A stretch of 52,720 bases of DNA from the NCBI GenBank assembly GCA_024401975.1, contig JAKSKB010000003.1:1-52720 (forward strand), read 5' to 3'. How positions within the stretch are numbered: position 1 is the first letter of the stretch; each line of letters opens with the position of its first letter. The position numbers and the translations under genes were made by a program. The DNA is from Bacteroidales bacterium. Lineage in GTDB: Bacteria > Bacteroidota > Bacteroidia > Bacteroidales > UBA932. This document shows, in pieces, positions 23,637 through 31,376 of the stretch. A model generated the notes under the pieces. That model did not search any database and had not been told where the DNA came from. It saw only the letters and a program-made list of their open reading frames with translations.

Positions 23637-24683
23637 TCAGTGCCGGACATAGAAATCACTGGCATCTTCAGGAGTCCATTTCGCGTTTTCCGGGAACCAG
23701 CTGGCTTCGATGTAACCGTGTCCTCCTTTTTTTGCTTCAATGAAGGCTGCCGCCGGGTGCTCGCCATTGAATGACGTGCGCATTCCATAGAAATATGATT
23801 CAAGTTCTCCTTCACACACTATGGCCTTTTCTACAGGCACGTTATTGTTGTACCACCACGCCCAGCAGCAATCGAAGTGGCAGATGACACCTTCAGTCAG
23901 ATAGAATCCGATGGCGAACTGGTCGCTGTAGCAGTGCTCGAACCGGTTGTTGTGATTTTCTACGCGGAAACCGCAGCTGTTGGGGTAGTCCGCACCCGTG
24001 AGCGGGTGGATGTTAATCAGGCTGTTTCCTCCGGACTTGACTTGGATACCGGTGCAGAATCCGGCGAGACGTATGTTGGTCAGCGTATTGTCATATCCTT
24101 CAATCAGAATTCCGGTCGAGCCCGAAGCCCCGCTGCCGATTATGTTGCAATCCACGATGTCCGCATCGGACGAACCGGAGTTGGCTCCGTACATTATATG
24201 GAGTCCGTTGAACACGTGCTTGACGGAAGCGTGGTTGATGCGCGTCTCGCGTCCGCTTTCGATGCTGATGCCGTCTGCCACACCGCTCCCGTCAAAGATT
24301 CCTCCTTCGATGCCATAGTTGCTGCCGTTGATTACGGTGCTGTTGTACGGTAATTTTCCTCCGAGACGTACCAGCGGCCCTCCCTGCCAGTCCGGAGCCG
24401 CCTTGAGCACGGCGAAATTGGCAAGTACGAGATGTACGGCCTTTGTCGGGTCTGCCGGAGTACCGAGGGAATGGCTCAGCATATACACGCCGTGAGGGAA
24501 GAAGATGGTGCGGTTGGGATTGGTGTCAATCATTTCCTGAAGTTTGTCGGCAACGTCGGTTTTGCCGTCCGCTGCGGCGTAATCCGTAGCAAGGACGTAC
24601 ATTCCGGACTGACCGGCATTCAGAACGGTCGAGCATAGGATGCCGGCCACGAGAAAAATGGTGCTGAAATGTCTCATAATCAT
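23637..24683 (-). CDS. Exported right-handed beta-helix protein (pectate lyase-like)
   Basis: A 348-residue protein with an N-terminal signal peptide (FSTIFLVAGILCSTVLNA). The first part after it, DYAAADGKTDVADKLQEMID... TIFFPHGVYMLS, is the start of the pectate-lyase-3/glycosyl-hydrolase-28-like superfamily fold. Repeating short-strand coils follow (NYGIEGGIFDGSGVADGISIESG, IVDCNIIGSGASGSTGILIEG, NTLTNIRLAGFCTGIQV). The role is probably polysaccharide or glycan binding or cleavage outside the cytoplasm; catalytic residues could not be assigned. The start ATGATTATGAG overlaps the GH116 stop by 4 bp. Third gene of its operon. Confidence 0.78.
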   Translation of the reverse strand: MIMRHFSTIFLVAGILCSTVLNAGQSGMYVLATDYAAADGKTDVADKLQEMIDTNPNRTIFFPHGVYMLSHSLGTPADPTKAVHLVLANFAVLKAAPDWQGGPLVRLGGKLPYNSTVINGSNYGIEGGIFDGSGVADGISIESGRETRINHASVKHVFNGLHIMYGANSGSSDADIVDCNIIGSGASGSTGILIEGYDNTLTNIRLAGFCTGIQVKSGGNSLINIHPLTGADYPNSCGFRVENHNNRFEHCYSDQFAIGFYLTEGVICHFDCCWAWWYNNNVPVEKAIVCEGELESYFYGMRTSFNGEHPAAAFIEAKKGGHGYIEASWFPENAKWTPEDASDFYVRH

Positions 24684-27259
24684 TTTCTGTCAGTTGCAAA
24701 TGTGGATGACTGTCCCGCCTGAAGGGAAACCTTTCTGCGGAACGTACTCTCGCCGGATGTGAAGGAATTAAGTTCGAGCCGGCCTTCGATTACTTTCAGG
24801 ACAGAACTTCTCCCATCATTGGTGACTGTACCCCAGGCGCTGCCGCAGCTCCAGAACCAGGTTCCTTCTTCGGATGTGATGGAAAGGGATTTTTCTACAC
24901 CGGAATAGTGGAACGAACTGAATGCGAGCAGGGTTGACCAGCTGGCCATCGAACGGGCGTAATGATGCCCGCATTCGGGCTCGCTGAAAGGATTGCGCTT
25001 GGCTCCGTCGAATCGGGCGCGTATGGAACTTATGCATTTGAGTCCCTCCGACTTCATTCCTTCGTATATCATTCCGGTGGCTGCCGCGTACTCGAAGCCC
25101 GTCATCGATTCGTTGAAATAGGGGAAAGGGACTTCGAGCCTTCCTTTAGGCCAGGAAGCCATAAGCAGCCCCGACTCGTCTTCGAACAGATACGTCCGCA
25201 TATTGTTGAAGTGACCGTACAGACTGTCGTGATAGTTGTATCTCATTACGCTTTCCAGCGTGGTGCGTATGTGCCCTTTGTCGGCAAGGTAGCCCAACCC
25301 GCAGATATGAGCCATATACTGTCCTACCAACTGGTCCACGAGACAGGCTTTTCCCAACTGGAACGGAGGAATCCTGTCCGAATCTTCCGGAAGAAACTCG
25401 AAAGTCTCAGGGTCGGTGATTTTCTGTTCGTAGTATTCTCCGTTGAAAAGCACGTTGTCCGCATAGGCGGAGGCCTTTTCGAATATGCCGCGACACTTCT
25501 TCGCAAACGTCTTGTCCTTCATGGCAAGCGCCATTTCCTCAGCGGCCCGCAAGGCTCCCATATACCAGAAAGTCATCTGCCCGTTAGGGCCGAAATAGTT
25601 GACGTCCATGGTGTTGTGCTGCGAGCCTTCCATTATTCCGTCTTGATTGGAGTCCCAACTCCCTTCGACCCAGGCGTATGACAGCGCCCGTTTGCACTGT
25701 TCCCAGTAGGAAGCGAGAAAAGATATGTCACCGCACAGTTGCCATTCGCGGTAAAGTTTCATAATGCATCCCAGTTGCCCGTCTGCCGCCGTACTGCGGT
25801 TCTGTCCGGTGTCAAACGGAAGTTCTGTGCGGAATGCCATCGCTCCGTCCTCGTGCAGTGCGATATTGAATTCAACGTCACGCATTGTTCTGGCAAGGTC
25901 AGGGAATAAAAAAGCCGTGGCGGTCTCATAGTTCCATACGTGAGTGCATGAACCGCTGCATGAACCGAACCTGTCCATAACTCCTTCCCATCCCATAAGA
26001 TGCCCGTCGGTGATGCGGAACACTGTCTGGGAGCGAAGTACGTTCAGATTATAGAGGGCGGCCTCCTTTACTGCATCCGGATAAGATGAAGACAGCAGGG
26101 CGTTCACGAATGCGAGGGTCCGGGCCTCATATTCAGGCAAAGCTGGCACTATCCGGCCTGCCGTCTCCCACGAGTCGGGGAAGACCGTGCTGTAGTGATT
26201 GCCGACTATGAAATTGTCCCAGGCCCAGGCGATTCTGTTAGGGAAATTCCAGGTAAGATAGAAATTGAAAACCCGTGTCTCTCCCGGGGCAAGCGATGAT
26301 TTCACGGCAAGTGACCCCATCGGGTCGTCGTCTCCTCCCACCGTGTGCCTTATGCTGGCTTCCGGGTTGGAAATCAATCCGTCATCACTGAAATCGTCCC
26401 AGAAGTTGAGGACGGAGTTGGCCCACGCATTGTCAACGGAAAAAGTTCTGTAGGACACCTCCTGATCCGAATCGGTTACAAGAGAGAAATTTCCCCAGGC
26501 CGGGTGTCTGGCGTTGACCTTTTCCGAATAGAAGTAGAGTCCTCTGAGCCCCGGACCGGCATTCTCCCTGTATTCGTTCAAGTTGTCCTTTTCTCCCGTT
26601 GGAATGAAATCTCCCTTCCAGTTCGACCCCACTTCCCGTCCGTCTTTCCCGATCAAATTGCGAATCGAGCCACACACGGAGACTTCAACGGTTTCTCCGC
26701 TGACATTCGTGACTTCATAGCTGAGAACCGCAATGGGCAGGCTGCTCGCATCGGTGTCGCCCGGAATCAGGGGATTGAATCCCTTTATCCTCACCTTGAC
26801 GGGCATTGCATCATCGCGAAGGCTGACTTGTCCGAACGGATATGCCGCCTCGAAAGAGGCGTTGCGGAATCGCGGCAGTCCGTGATGATTCACGGGGCGT
26901 CCTTCACAATGGAGATACTCCTGCGGGTAGAGCGGTCCCGCCAGCATTCTGGTTGCAGTTTCTCCGCTCTCCCGGCGCGTATAGATGGCAAAAAACGGAG
27001 CGTCATTGCCGTCCGTTACGGTGCTGTATCCCTTTCCGGGCACGTTCATTATCTCCCAGTCGCGCAGTTCCCCGCGTCCTCCCAGAGACACGCTGCCGGT
27101 ACCGATGCCGCCCAAGGGCAGGGCCACGCGTTGGAGATGTTCGGAATCATAAGTTGTGAGTGAGGGCCAGGCGGACGGATGCCACGGCGCGGCTGTCACG
27201 CAGGGAGCGGCGAACATCAGGTATGCCGCGAGTACAGTCAATACGTTTCTCATAATCAT
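24680..27259 (-). CDS. GH116-family glycoside hydrolase (beta-glucosidase/glucosylceramidase type)
   Basis: A large exported hydrolase (859 residues) with signal peptide VLTVLAAYLMFAAPCVTA. The N-terminal beta domain starts VALPLGGIGTGSVSLGGRGELRDWEI, the family hallmark. The C-terminal alpha/alpha barrel carries CSGSCTHVWNYETATAFLFPDLARTM and the segment SNQDGIMEGSQHNTMDVNYFGPNGQ, where the acid/base Asp is expected (D of NTMDV). GH116 includes bacterial beta-glucosidases and beta-xylosidases and the human non-lysosomal glucosylceramidase GBA2; specificity cannot be read here. ATG 27259 (or 27253) was chosen to match the signal peptide. It starts 1 bp after the EEP-family gene. Confidence 0.85.
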   Translation of the reverse strand: MIMRNVLTVLAAYLMFAAPCVTAAPWHPSAWPSLTTYDSEHLQRVALPLGGIGTGSVSLGGRGELRDWEIMNVPGKGYSTVTDGNDAPFFAIYTRRESGETATRMLAGPLYPQEYLHCEGRPVNHHGLPRFRNASFEAAYPFGQVSLRDDAMPVKVRIKGFNPLIPGDTDASSLPIAVLSYEVTNVSGETVEVSVCGSIRNLIGKDGREVGSNWKGDFIPTGEKDNLNEYRENAGPGLRGLYFYSEKVNARHPAWGNFSLVTDSDQEVSYRTFSVDNAWANSVLNFWDDFSDDGLISNPEASIRHTVGGDDDPMGSLAVKSSLAPGETRVFNFYLTWNFPNRIAWAWDNFIVGNHYSTVFPDSWETAGRIVPALPEYEARTLAFVNALLSSSYPDAVKEAALYNLNVLRSQTVFRITDGHLMGWEGVMDRFGSCSGSCTHVWNYETATAFLFPDLARTMRDVEFNIALHEDGAMAFRTELPFDTGQNRSTAADGQLGCIMKLYREWQLCGDISFLASYWEQCKRALSYAWVEGSWDSNQDGIMEGSQHNTMDVNYFGPNGQMTFWYMGALRAAEEMALAMKDKTFAKKCRGIFEKASAYADNVLFNGEYYEQKITDPETFEFLPEDSDRIPPFQLGKACLVDQLVGQYMAHICGLGYLADKGHIRTTLESVMRYNYHDSLYGHFNNMRTYLFEDESGLLMASWPKGRLEVPFPYFNESMTGFEYAAATGMIYEGMKSEGLKCISSIRARFDGAKRNPFSEPECGHHYARSMASWSTLLAFSSFHYSGVEKSLSITSEEGTWFWSCGSAWGTVTNDGRSSVLKVIEGRLELNSFTSGESTFRRKVSLQAGQSSTFATDRK

Positions 27260-27260
27260 A

Positions 27261-28136
27261 TTAGAGCGTGATGTCAGCGAAAACGGGGCAGTGGTCAGAA
27301 AGGAATCCTCCGTCGGCCCCCTTCGGATCCATAATCTCATAGTATGAACAATGGCCTTGGCTGATGAAGATGTAGTCTATTATGGCCGGCTGGAATTGTT
27401 TAGGAATCCTCTCGGCCATTCTGTCCATATCCGAATAGCCGTGGAAACTTGCCGGCTGGAGTTTCTTCGCATCCGCTATGTCATAGGCGTGGATGAGCCC
27501 CATATTCTTGACATAGGCTATGTCATCACTCTCTTTCCCGGAATTGAAGTCTCCGGTGATGACCATAGGGCAGCCACCACCGATTTCAGCGGCTTTGCGG
27601 CAGAGCAGCCGTACCCCTTCGCGCCTGGCCTGATTGCCGACGTGATCCAGATGCGTGTTGACGAAGAAGAACTTCTTGCCTGACGATTTTTCTTCCAGAT
27701 AGGCCCAGGTGGCGATACGGATGCAGGCCGCATCCCAGCCTATGGACGGCACGTCAGGGGTCTCGCTTAACCAGAAGTTCCCGCAATCCAGTGCGGTGAA
27801 GCGCTCCTTGTTGTAGAATATGGCCGAGTGCTCACCTTCCTTTTTCCCGTCTTCGCGCCCCACCCCCACGGCATTGAACTTGTCAAGTCTTTCTTCAAGG
27901 TACGCTGTCAGTATCTCGTAGGCTTCCTGGGTGCCTATGATATCGGCGTCAAGCGAGATGAGCGCGTCAGCGAGGCGCTCTCTTCTGAAATCCCATCCGT
28001 TCTCCCCGTCGTTGGCCTTGCAATAGCGCACGTTGCAGGTGACCACTCTGATATCGAGGCCGAGAAGTCCTTTTTCCTCCTGTGCGTTTGCCGCAACCGC
28101 TGCAAATGCAGATAAAATGAAAAGCAGTTTTTTCAT
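27261..28136 (-). CDS. Exported endonuclease/exonuclease/phosphatase (EEP) family protein
   Basis: A 291-residue metal-dependent phosphodiesterase-fold protein with signal peptide KKLLFILSAFAAVAANAQ. Active-site motifs of the EEP (DNase I/neutral sphingomyelinase) superfamily are complete: VTCNVRY (Asn), DIIGTQEA (metal Glu), NTHLDHVG (catalytic His), ITGDFNSG (Asp, Asn), IDYIFIS and the terminal SDHCPV (His). This is not a housekeeping ExoIII/APE type because it is exported and lacks the DNA-repair loops. As first gene of an operon with GH116 and a beta-helix protein, it may act on a phosphodiester in a glycan or lipid. Substrate unknown. Confidence 0.85.
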   Translation of the reverse strand: MKKLLFILSAFAAVAANAQEEKGLLGLDIRVVTCNVRYCKANDGENGWDFRRERLADALISLDADIIGTQEAYEILTAYLEERLDKFNAVGVGREDGKKEGEHSAIFYNKERFTALDCGNFWLSETPDVPSIGWDAACIRIATWAYLEEKSSGKKFFFVNTHLDHVGNQARREGVRLLCRKAAEIGGGCPMVITGDFNSGKESDDIAYVKNMGLIHAYDIADAKKLQPASFHGYSDMDRMAERIPKQFQPAIIDYIFISQGHCSYYEIMDPKGADGGFLSDHCPVFADITL

Positions 28137-28168
28137 GGTATTCTTGGTGTGTTGATTGTCAATGCTTT

Positions 28169-28176
28169 CAAATATA
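28169..28176 (-). promoter_or_regulatory. -7 element for the EEP-GH116-beta-helix operon
   Basis: TATATTTG on the minus strand, 33 bp from the ATG at 28136. Confidence 0.65.
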
Positions 28177-28220
28177 CACATTTTTCTTAGGGATTTTTCA
28201 TCATTTCGTGATGTTTTTTG

Positions 28221-28228
28221 TAACTTTG
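28221..28228 (+). promoter_or_regulatory. -7 element for the C11 peptidase gene
   Basis: TAACTTTG on the plus strand, 36 bp upstream of ATG 28265. Confidence 0.65.
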
Positions 28229-28264
28229 ACTTCGTTTCAAAACAGGTTTTGAGTGATTGGTAGA

Positions 28265-29545
28265 ATGAAGAGGGGTATTTGGAGCATGCTTATGCCGGTT
28301 ATGGCTGTGATTCTTTCAGTCACAGCCGTTTCGTGTGATTGGATTGAAAGGAGCCGGACTGTGGAGGAAGTTCCTCCGCGACACGTTTTCATATTGTATT
28401 CGGTCGGTAACAACGATTTGTCGTCACACCTCAAAGATGATATCGAAGATATGGTTTCCGGGTACGTCCCCGGGAGGAGGGATGACAGGATACTCCTTGT
28501 GGTGGGACAGCACGCCGGCTCGTCATCGTACACCGTGACTGTCAATCCCAGCATCACGCGGATATATAGGAATGCGTTCGGAAGCGTCATCAGGGACACG
28601 GTTCTGGTGATGGACGGTGCGACTGACACCCTGACGGCATCATCCGGAATGCGCAAGGCCCTTTCTTTCATAATGAAGAAATATCCCTGTGTCAGTTATG
28701 GTATGATGTATTCTTCCCACGGGACAGGCTGGCTTCCACAAGGAGCGTACAATTCGTCATTTTCCCTATCCGCAGCCTCCGCTGATGCCATGCAGTACCG
28801 CCCGAATGTTGTCTTCACGGAGTACGGGCGGTATCCGAACGTCAAAAGTATGGGATACAGTTGCTACAGAAGCGGCAATGTACTGACCGGGCGCGAGATG
28901 GAAATGGGGGAAATCGAAGAGGCAATCCCGATGCATTTGGACTATCTGCTGATGGACTGCTGTCTTATGGGGTGCGTGGAAGTGGCATATCAGTTCCGCA
29001 AAGTGTGTCACCTTATCGGATTCTCACAGGCCGAAGTGCTTGCTGATGGTTTCGATTACAAGAAGCTGGGTGCCGATTTGCTTCAGGGCGGAAGTCCAGA
29101 CCCGCAAAAAGTATGCGAGCACTATTTCGAACAATATGATTCCCGCGAGGGAAGCGACAGATCAGCCACCATTTCTCTTGTGGATTGCTGGAAACTGGAC
29201 AGTCTGGCGTCCTGTGTCGCAAGCCTTTGGAATGAATACGGGCATCAGTTGTCTGCTGTGAATCCTTCTTCTCTTCAACGCTATTTCAGGTTTGGACAGC
29301 ATTGGTATTATGATTTGGAAGACATTTTCATACGGGCCGGGATTCCGGCGGAAAGGCTTTCCGCTCTCAAGGATGCTCTTGATGCCTGCGTCAGATACAA
29401 GGCGGCGACCCCGCTTTTTATGAATGAATTCGAAATCAGGCATCACTGCGGACTCTCGATGTATTTTCCCCATTACGGGAGGGGGGATTTGACGGACTAC
29501 TACAGGACATTGGACTGGAACGTGGCTACGGCTATTGTAAAGTAA
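28265..29545 (+). CDS. Clostripain-family (C11) cysteine peptidase, predicted lipoprotein
   Basis: A 426-residue caspase-fold (clan CD) peptidase, by family usually cutting after Arg or Lys. A hydrophobic signal ends in VTAVSC, a lipobox, so it is probably surface- or periplasm-anchored. The catalytic His is in YSSHGTGW and the nucleophile Cys in LLMDCCLMGCVEVA. Typical surrounding sequences are ILYSVGNNDLSSHLKDDIEDM near the N-terminus and GFSQAEVLADGFDY after the Cys. ATG 28265 was chosen because it is the first ATG after the -7 element. Monocistronic as seen here. Confidence 0.88.
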   Translation: MKRGIWSMLMPVMAVILSVTAVSCDWIERSRTVEEVPPRHVFILYSVGNNDLSSHLKDDIEDMVSGYVPGRRDDRILLVVGQHAGSSSYTVTVNPSITRIYRNAFGSVIRDTVLVMDGATDTLTASSGMRKALSFIMKKYPCVSYGMMYSSHGTGWLPQGAYNSSFSLSAASADAMQYRPNVVFTEYGRYPNVKSMGYSCYRSGNVLTGREMEMGEIEEAIPMHLDYLLMDCCLMGCVEVAYQFRKVCHLIGFSQAEVLADGFDYKKLGADLLQGGSPDPQKVCEHYFEQYDSREGSDRSATISLVDCWKLDSLASCVASLWNEYGHQLSAVNPSSLQRYFRFGQHWYYDLEDIFIRAGIPAERLSALKDALDACVRYKAATPLFMNEFEIRHHCGLSMYFPHYGRGDLTDYYRTLDWNVATAIVK

Positions 29546-29571
29546 AAGGTTGTTTTGTCGCAGATTTTGTT

Positions 29572-29579
29572 TACCTTTG
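29572..29579 (+). promoter_or_regulatory. -7 element for rplY-pth
   Basis: TACCTTTG, 90 bp upstream of the rplY ATG, leaving a leader of roughly 80 nt. Confidence 0.65.
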
Positions 29580-29593
29580 CAAAATGCATTTAT

Positions 29594-29642
29594 AAAAGCG
29601 ACAGGCTTTTTGGTGCAATGGGTCCCGGACCTGTTTCGGGAT
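29594..29642 (+). promoter_or_regulatory. Structured 5' leader of rplY with possible kissing loops
   Basis: Two hairpins can be drawn: AAAAGC/GCTTTT (29594-29599 with 29605-29610, loop GACAG) and TCCCG/CGGGA (29623-29627 with 29637-29641, loop GACCTGTTT). The first loop's ACAG (29601-29604) is complementary to CTGT (29631-29634) inside the second loop, so a loop-loop or pseudoknot contact is possible. A leader like this could mediate L25 feedback, but no family was recognised. Confidence 0.45.
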
Positions 29643-29669
29643 GAGTAACACATTTTAAATTTTATTACA

Positions 29670-30281
29670 ATGCAACATTTCGAATTGAAAGGCGAACTTC
29701 GCCAGGCATCCAACAAAGCCGCTATCAAGGCATTCCGCAAAGCGGGTCTTGTTCCCTGCAATCTTTACGGCCCCGGACTTGACAACATTCTTTTCACAGT
29801 CGAGGCAAAGGCGCTCAAAGCCGTCACGGACACTCCCAAGGCTTTTATAATCGACCTCCTTCTCGATGGGAAAAAATATATGGCCGTTCTTCACGAACTC
29901 CAGTTCCATCCTGTAAGCGATGAATGTCTTCACGTCGATTTTCTTGCTGTTGACGAGAAAAAGCCCATTGCCATCAACGTTCCCATCTCCCTTTCCGGAC
30001 ATGCGGTAGGTACCCAGCAGGGCGGCAAATTCGTTCAACTGTCACGTTCGCTCCGCATAAGCGCGCTGATGAAGAATCTTCCCGATAATCTTCCTGTGGA
30101 CATTACCGACCTCGGATTGGACAAAAGCATCAGGGCCGCTGACCTTCAGTATGATGGCGTGACCATTCTTTCGAACAAGAATACCATCATCTGCTCCGTC
30201 AAGTCCACCCGCAACGCCGTTGCCGAGGCTTCTGCTGCCGGTACGGAAGATGATGCTTCCAGCGATTCCTCTGCTGAATAA
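29670..30281 (+). CDS. rplY: 50S ribosomal protein L25, long (Ctc/TL5) form
   Basis: 5S rRNA-binding ribosomal protein. The N-terminal L25 domain covers about residues 1-90 (FELKGELRQASNKAAIKAFRKAGLVPCNLYGPG... HVDFLAVDEKKP). The C-terminal TL5/Ctc beta domain covers about 95-185 (INVPISLSGHAVGTQQGGKFVQLSRSLRISALMKNLPDNLPVDITDL). An Ala/Ser/Glu-rich tail ends the 203 residues. It has its own promoter and a structured leader, and is followed by pth, a common Bacteroidetes pairing. Confidence 0.95.
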   Translation: MQHFELKGELRQASNKAAIKAFRKAGLVPCNLYGPGLDNILFTVEAKALKAVTDTPKAFIIDLLLDGKKYMAVLHELQFHPVSDECLHVDFLAVDEKKPIAINVPISLSGHAVGTQQGGKFVQLSRSLRISALMKNLPDNLPVDITDLGLDKSIRAADLQYDGVTILSNKNTIICSVKSTRNAVAEASAAGTEDDASSDSSAE

Positions 30282-30316
30282 TGTGCTTCACGCGCTGGCA
30301 TATCAAGGATGACGGT

Positions 30317-30886
30317 ATGGACTATCTTATAACGGGGTTAGGAAATATCGGGTCGGAATATGCCGGTACGCGGCACAATATGGGATTTATGGTGTTGGAT
30401 GCCTGGGGACAGGCATCCAATGCCGTTTTCAGCACGGCCCGCTACGGAGACGTGGCGATGGTGAATCTGAAGGGGAGAAGACTTCATCTGCTGAAGCCCT
30501 CCACTTATATGAATCTCAGTGGCAATGCCGTCAGATACTGGTCTGTGAAACTGAAGATTCCTCTGGAGCGCATCATCGTCATATGTGACGACCTCAATCT
30601 CCCGTTCGGCACCATACGGATGCGGAAGGGAGGAAGTGACGGAGGCCATAACGGGTTGAAGCACATTCAGGAGACTCTCCGGACCACTGATTTCGCACGG
30701 ATACGCATAGGAATTGGAAATGATTTCAAGACAGGCGGGCAGATAGATTTCGTTCTCGGCAGATTGACTGACGGACAGAAGGAAGCGATGCTTCCCATAT
30801 GCGAAAAAGTGATAGATGGAATAGGAATTTTCTGCACGGCAGGGGCCGAAAGAGCCATGAATTTCCTTAATACCAAGGATAAGTGA
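30317..30886 (+). CDS. pth: Peptidyl-tRNA hydrolase
   Basis: Recycles tRNA from prematurely released peptidyl-tRNA. Active-site residues are visible in the 189-residue product: GLGNIG (Asn), the catalytic TRHNMGF (His), KPSTYMNLSG (Asn), CDDLNLPFGTIRMRKGGSDGGHNGLKHI (Asp and Asn) and ARIRIGIG. ATG 30317 was chosen since homologs begin MDYLITGLGN; the longer frame starting at 30281 overlaps the rplY stop. The stop codon lies inside the stem of a terminator hairpin. Confidence 0.95.
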   Translation: MDYLITGLGNIGSEYAGTRHNMGFMVLDAWGQASNAVFSTARYGDVAMVNLKGRRLHLLKPSTYMNLSGNAVRYWSVKLKIPLERIIVICDDLNLPFGTIRMRKGGSDGGHNGLKHIQETLRTTDFARIRIGIGNDFKTGGQIDFVLGRLTDGQKEAMLPICEKVIDGIGIFCTAGAERAMNFLNTKDK

Positions 30887-30905
30887 TGGAAAATCACTTT
30901 TTTTT
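30881..30905 (+). terminator. Intrinsic terminator of rplY-pth
   Basis: AAGTGAT (30881-30887) and ATCACTT (30893-30899) form a perfect 7-bp stem with loop GGAAA, followed by an unbroken T-run to 30905. The pth stop TGA (30884-30886) is in the 5' arm. Confidence 0.85.
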
Positions 30906-31008
30906 ACCACGAAATGCTTGCAAATAAAAATGTAATTTTATAAATTGCACAGCGTTAGTTTGAAATGTATTCCTGGCTATTACCACTAACCATTTAATAT
31001 TAACTATC

Positions 31009-31185
31009 ATGAAGAAACTCGTTGAGCAGATTAATGCAGAACTTGCAGAGTTCCAGGCAAACGCCGAAGCTCAGGTAGCAAAGGGAAACAAGGCCGCCGG
31101 TGCACGTGCCCGTAAAGCCGCTCTTTCTCTTATGAAAGATCTTAAGGAATTCCGCAAGATTTCCGTCGCAGAGGCTAAGAAGTAA
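31009..31185 (+). CDS. Histone H1-like (Hc1-type) nucleoid protein
   Basis: A 58-residue Lys/Ala-rich protein reading MKKLVEQINAELAEF... GNKAAGARARKAAL... KDLKEFRKISVAEAKK. Length, the N-terminal amphipathic helix and the KAAGARARKAALSLMK segment match the Bacteroidetes histone H1-like family related to chlamydial Hc1, which binds DNA. Codons are well behaved and the gene is bounded by terminators on both sides (30881-30905 and 31208-31236), so it is an independent transcription unit. A weak -7-like TTAGTTTG lies at 30955-30962. Confidence 0.88.
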   Translation: MKKLVEQINAELAEFQANAEAQVAKGNKAAGARARKAALSLMKDLKEFRKISVAEAKK

Positions 31186-31207
31186 TTTTTTACTCTGGAT
31201 TTGATTG

Positions 31208-31236
31208 AAGCTGCAAATTTTTGCAGCTTTTTTTTT
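31208..31236 (+). terminator. Intrinsic terminator of the histone-like gene
   Basis: AAGCTGCAAA (31208-31217) and TTTGCAGCTT (31220-31229) are perfect inverted repeats, followed by a T-run through 31236. The tightest pairs of the stem would open to give a normal loop. Confidence 0.9.
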
Positions 31237-31240
31237 ATTT

Positions 31241-31345
31241 TCCGTGCAACGTTTCCGCATTATCCTGCATCTATGTTGCAGGTTTAGGTTTTAGTACACG
31301 TCATAAGGTCGGTGGCCGTGAGGTTGCCGGCCTTTTGTTTTTTTG
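31241..31345 (+). ncRNA. Structured element between two terminators (candidate sRNA or attenuator leader)
   Basis: This stretch begins just after the histone-gene terminator. It has hairpin 1 CCTGCA/TGCAGG (31264-31269 with 31277-31282). Hairpin 2 is GGTCGGTGGC with GTTGCCGGCC (31307-31316 with 31323-31332; 10 bp including wobbles), followed by TTTTG and a T-run: a second intrinsic terminator. GCAAC at 31246-31250 is complementary to GTTGC in both hairpins (31275-31279 and 31323-31327), so alternative pairing is possible. It could be a small RNA or a conditional leader of the M6 protease, whose GTG is 31 nt further on. No known RNA family recognised; no strong promoter seen. Confidence 0.45.
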
Positions 31346-31376
31346 CGTGGGTGAGTTTTTTTACTATATTGCACAC

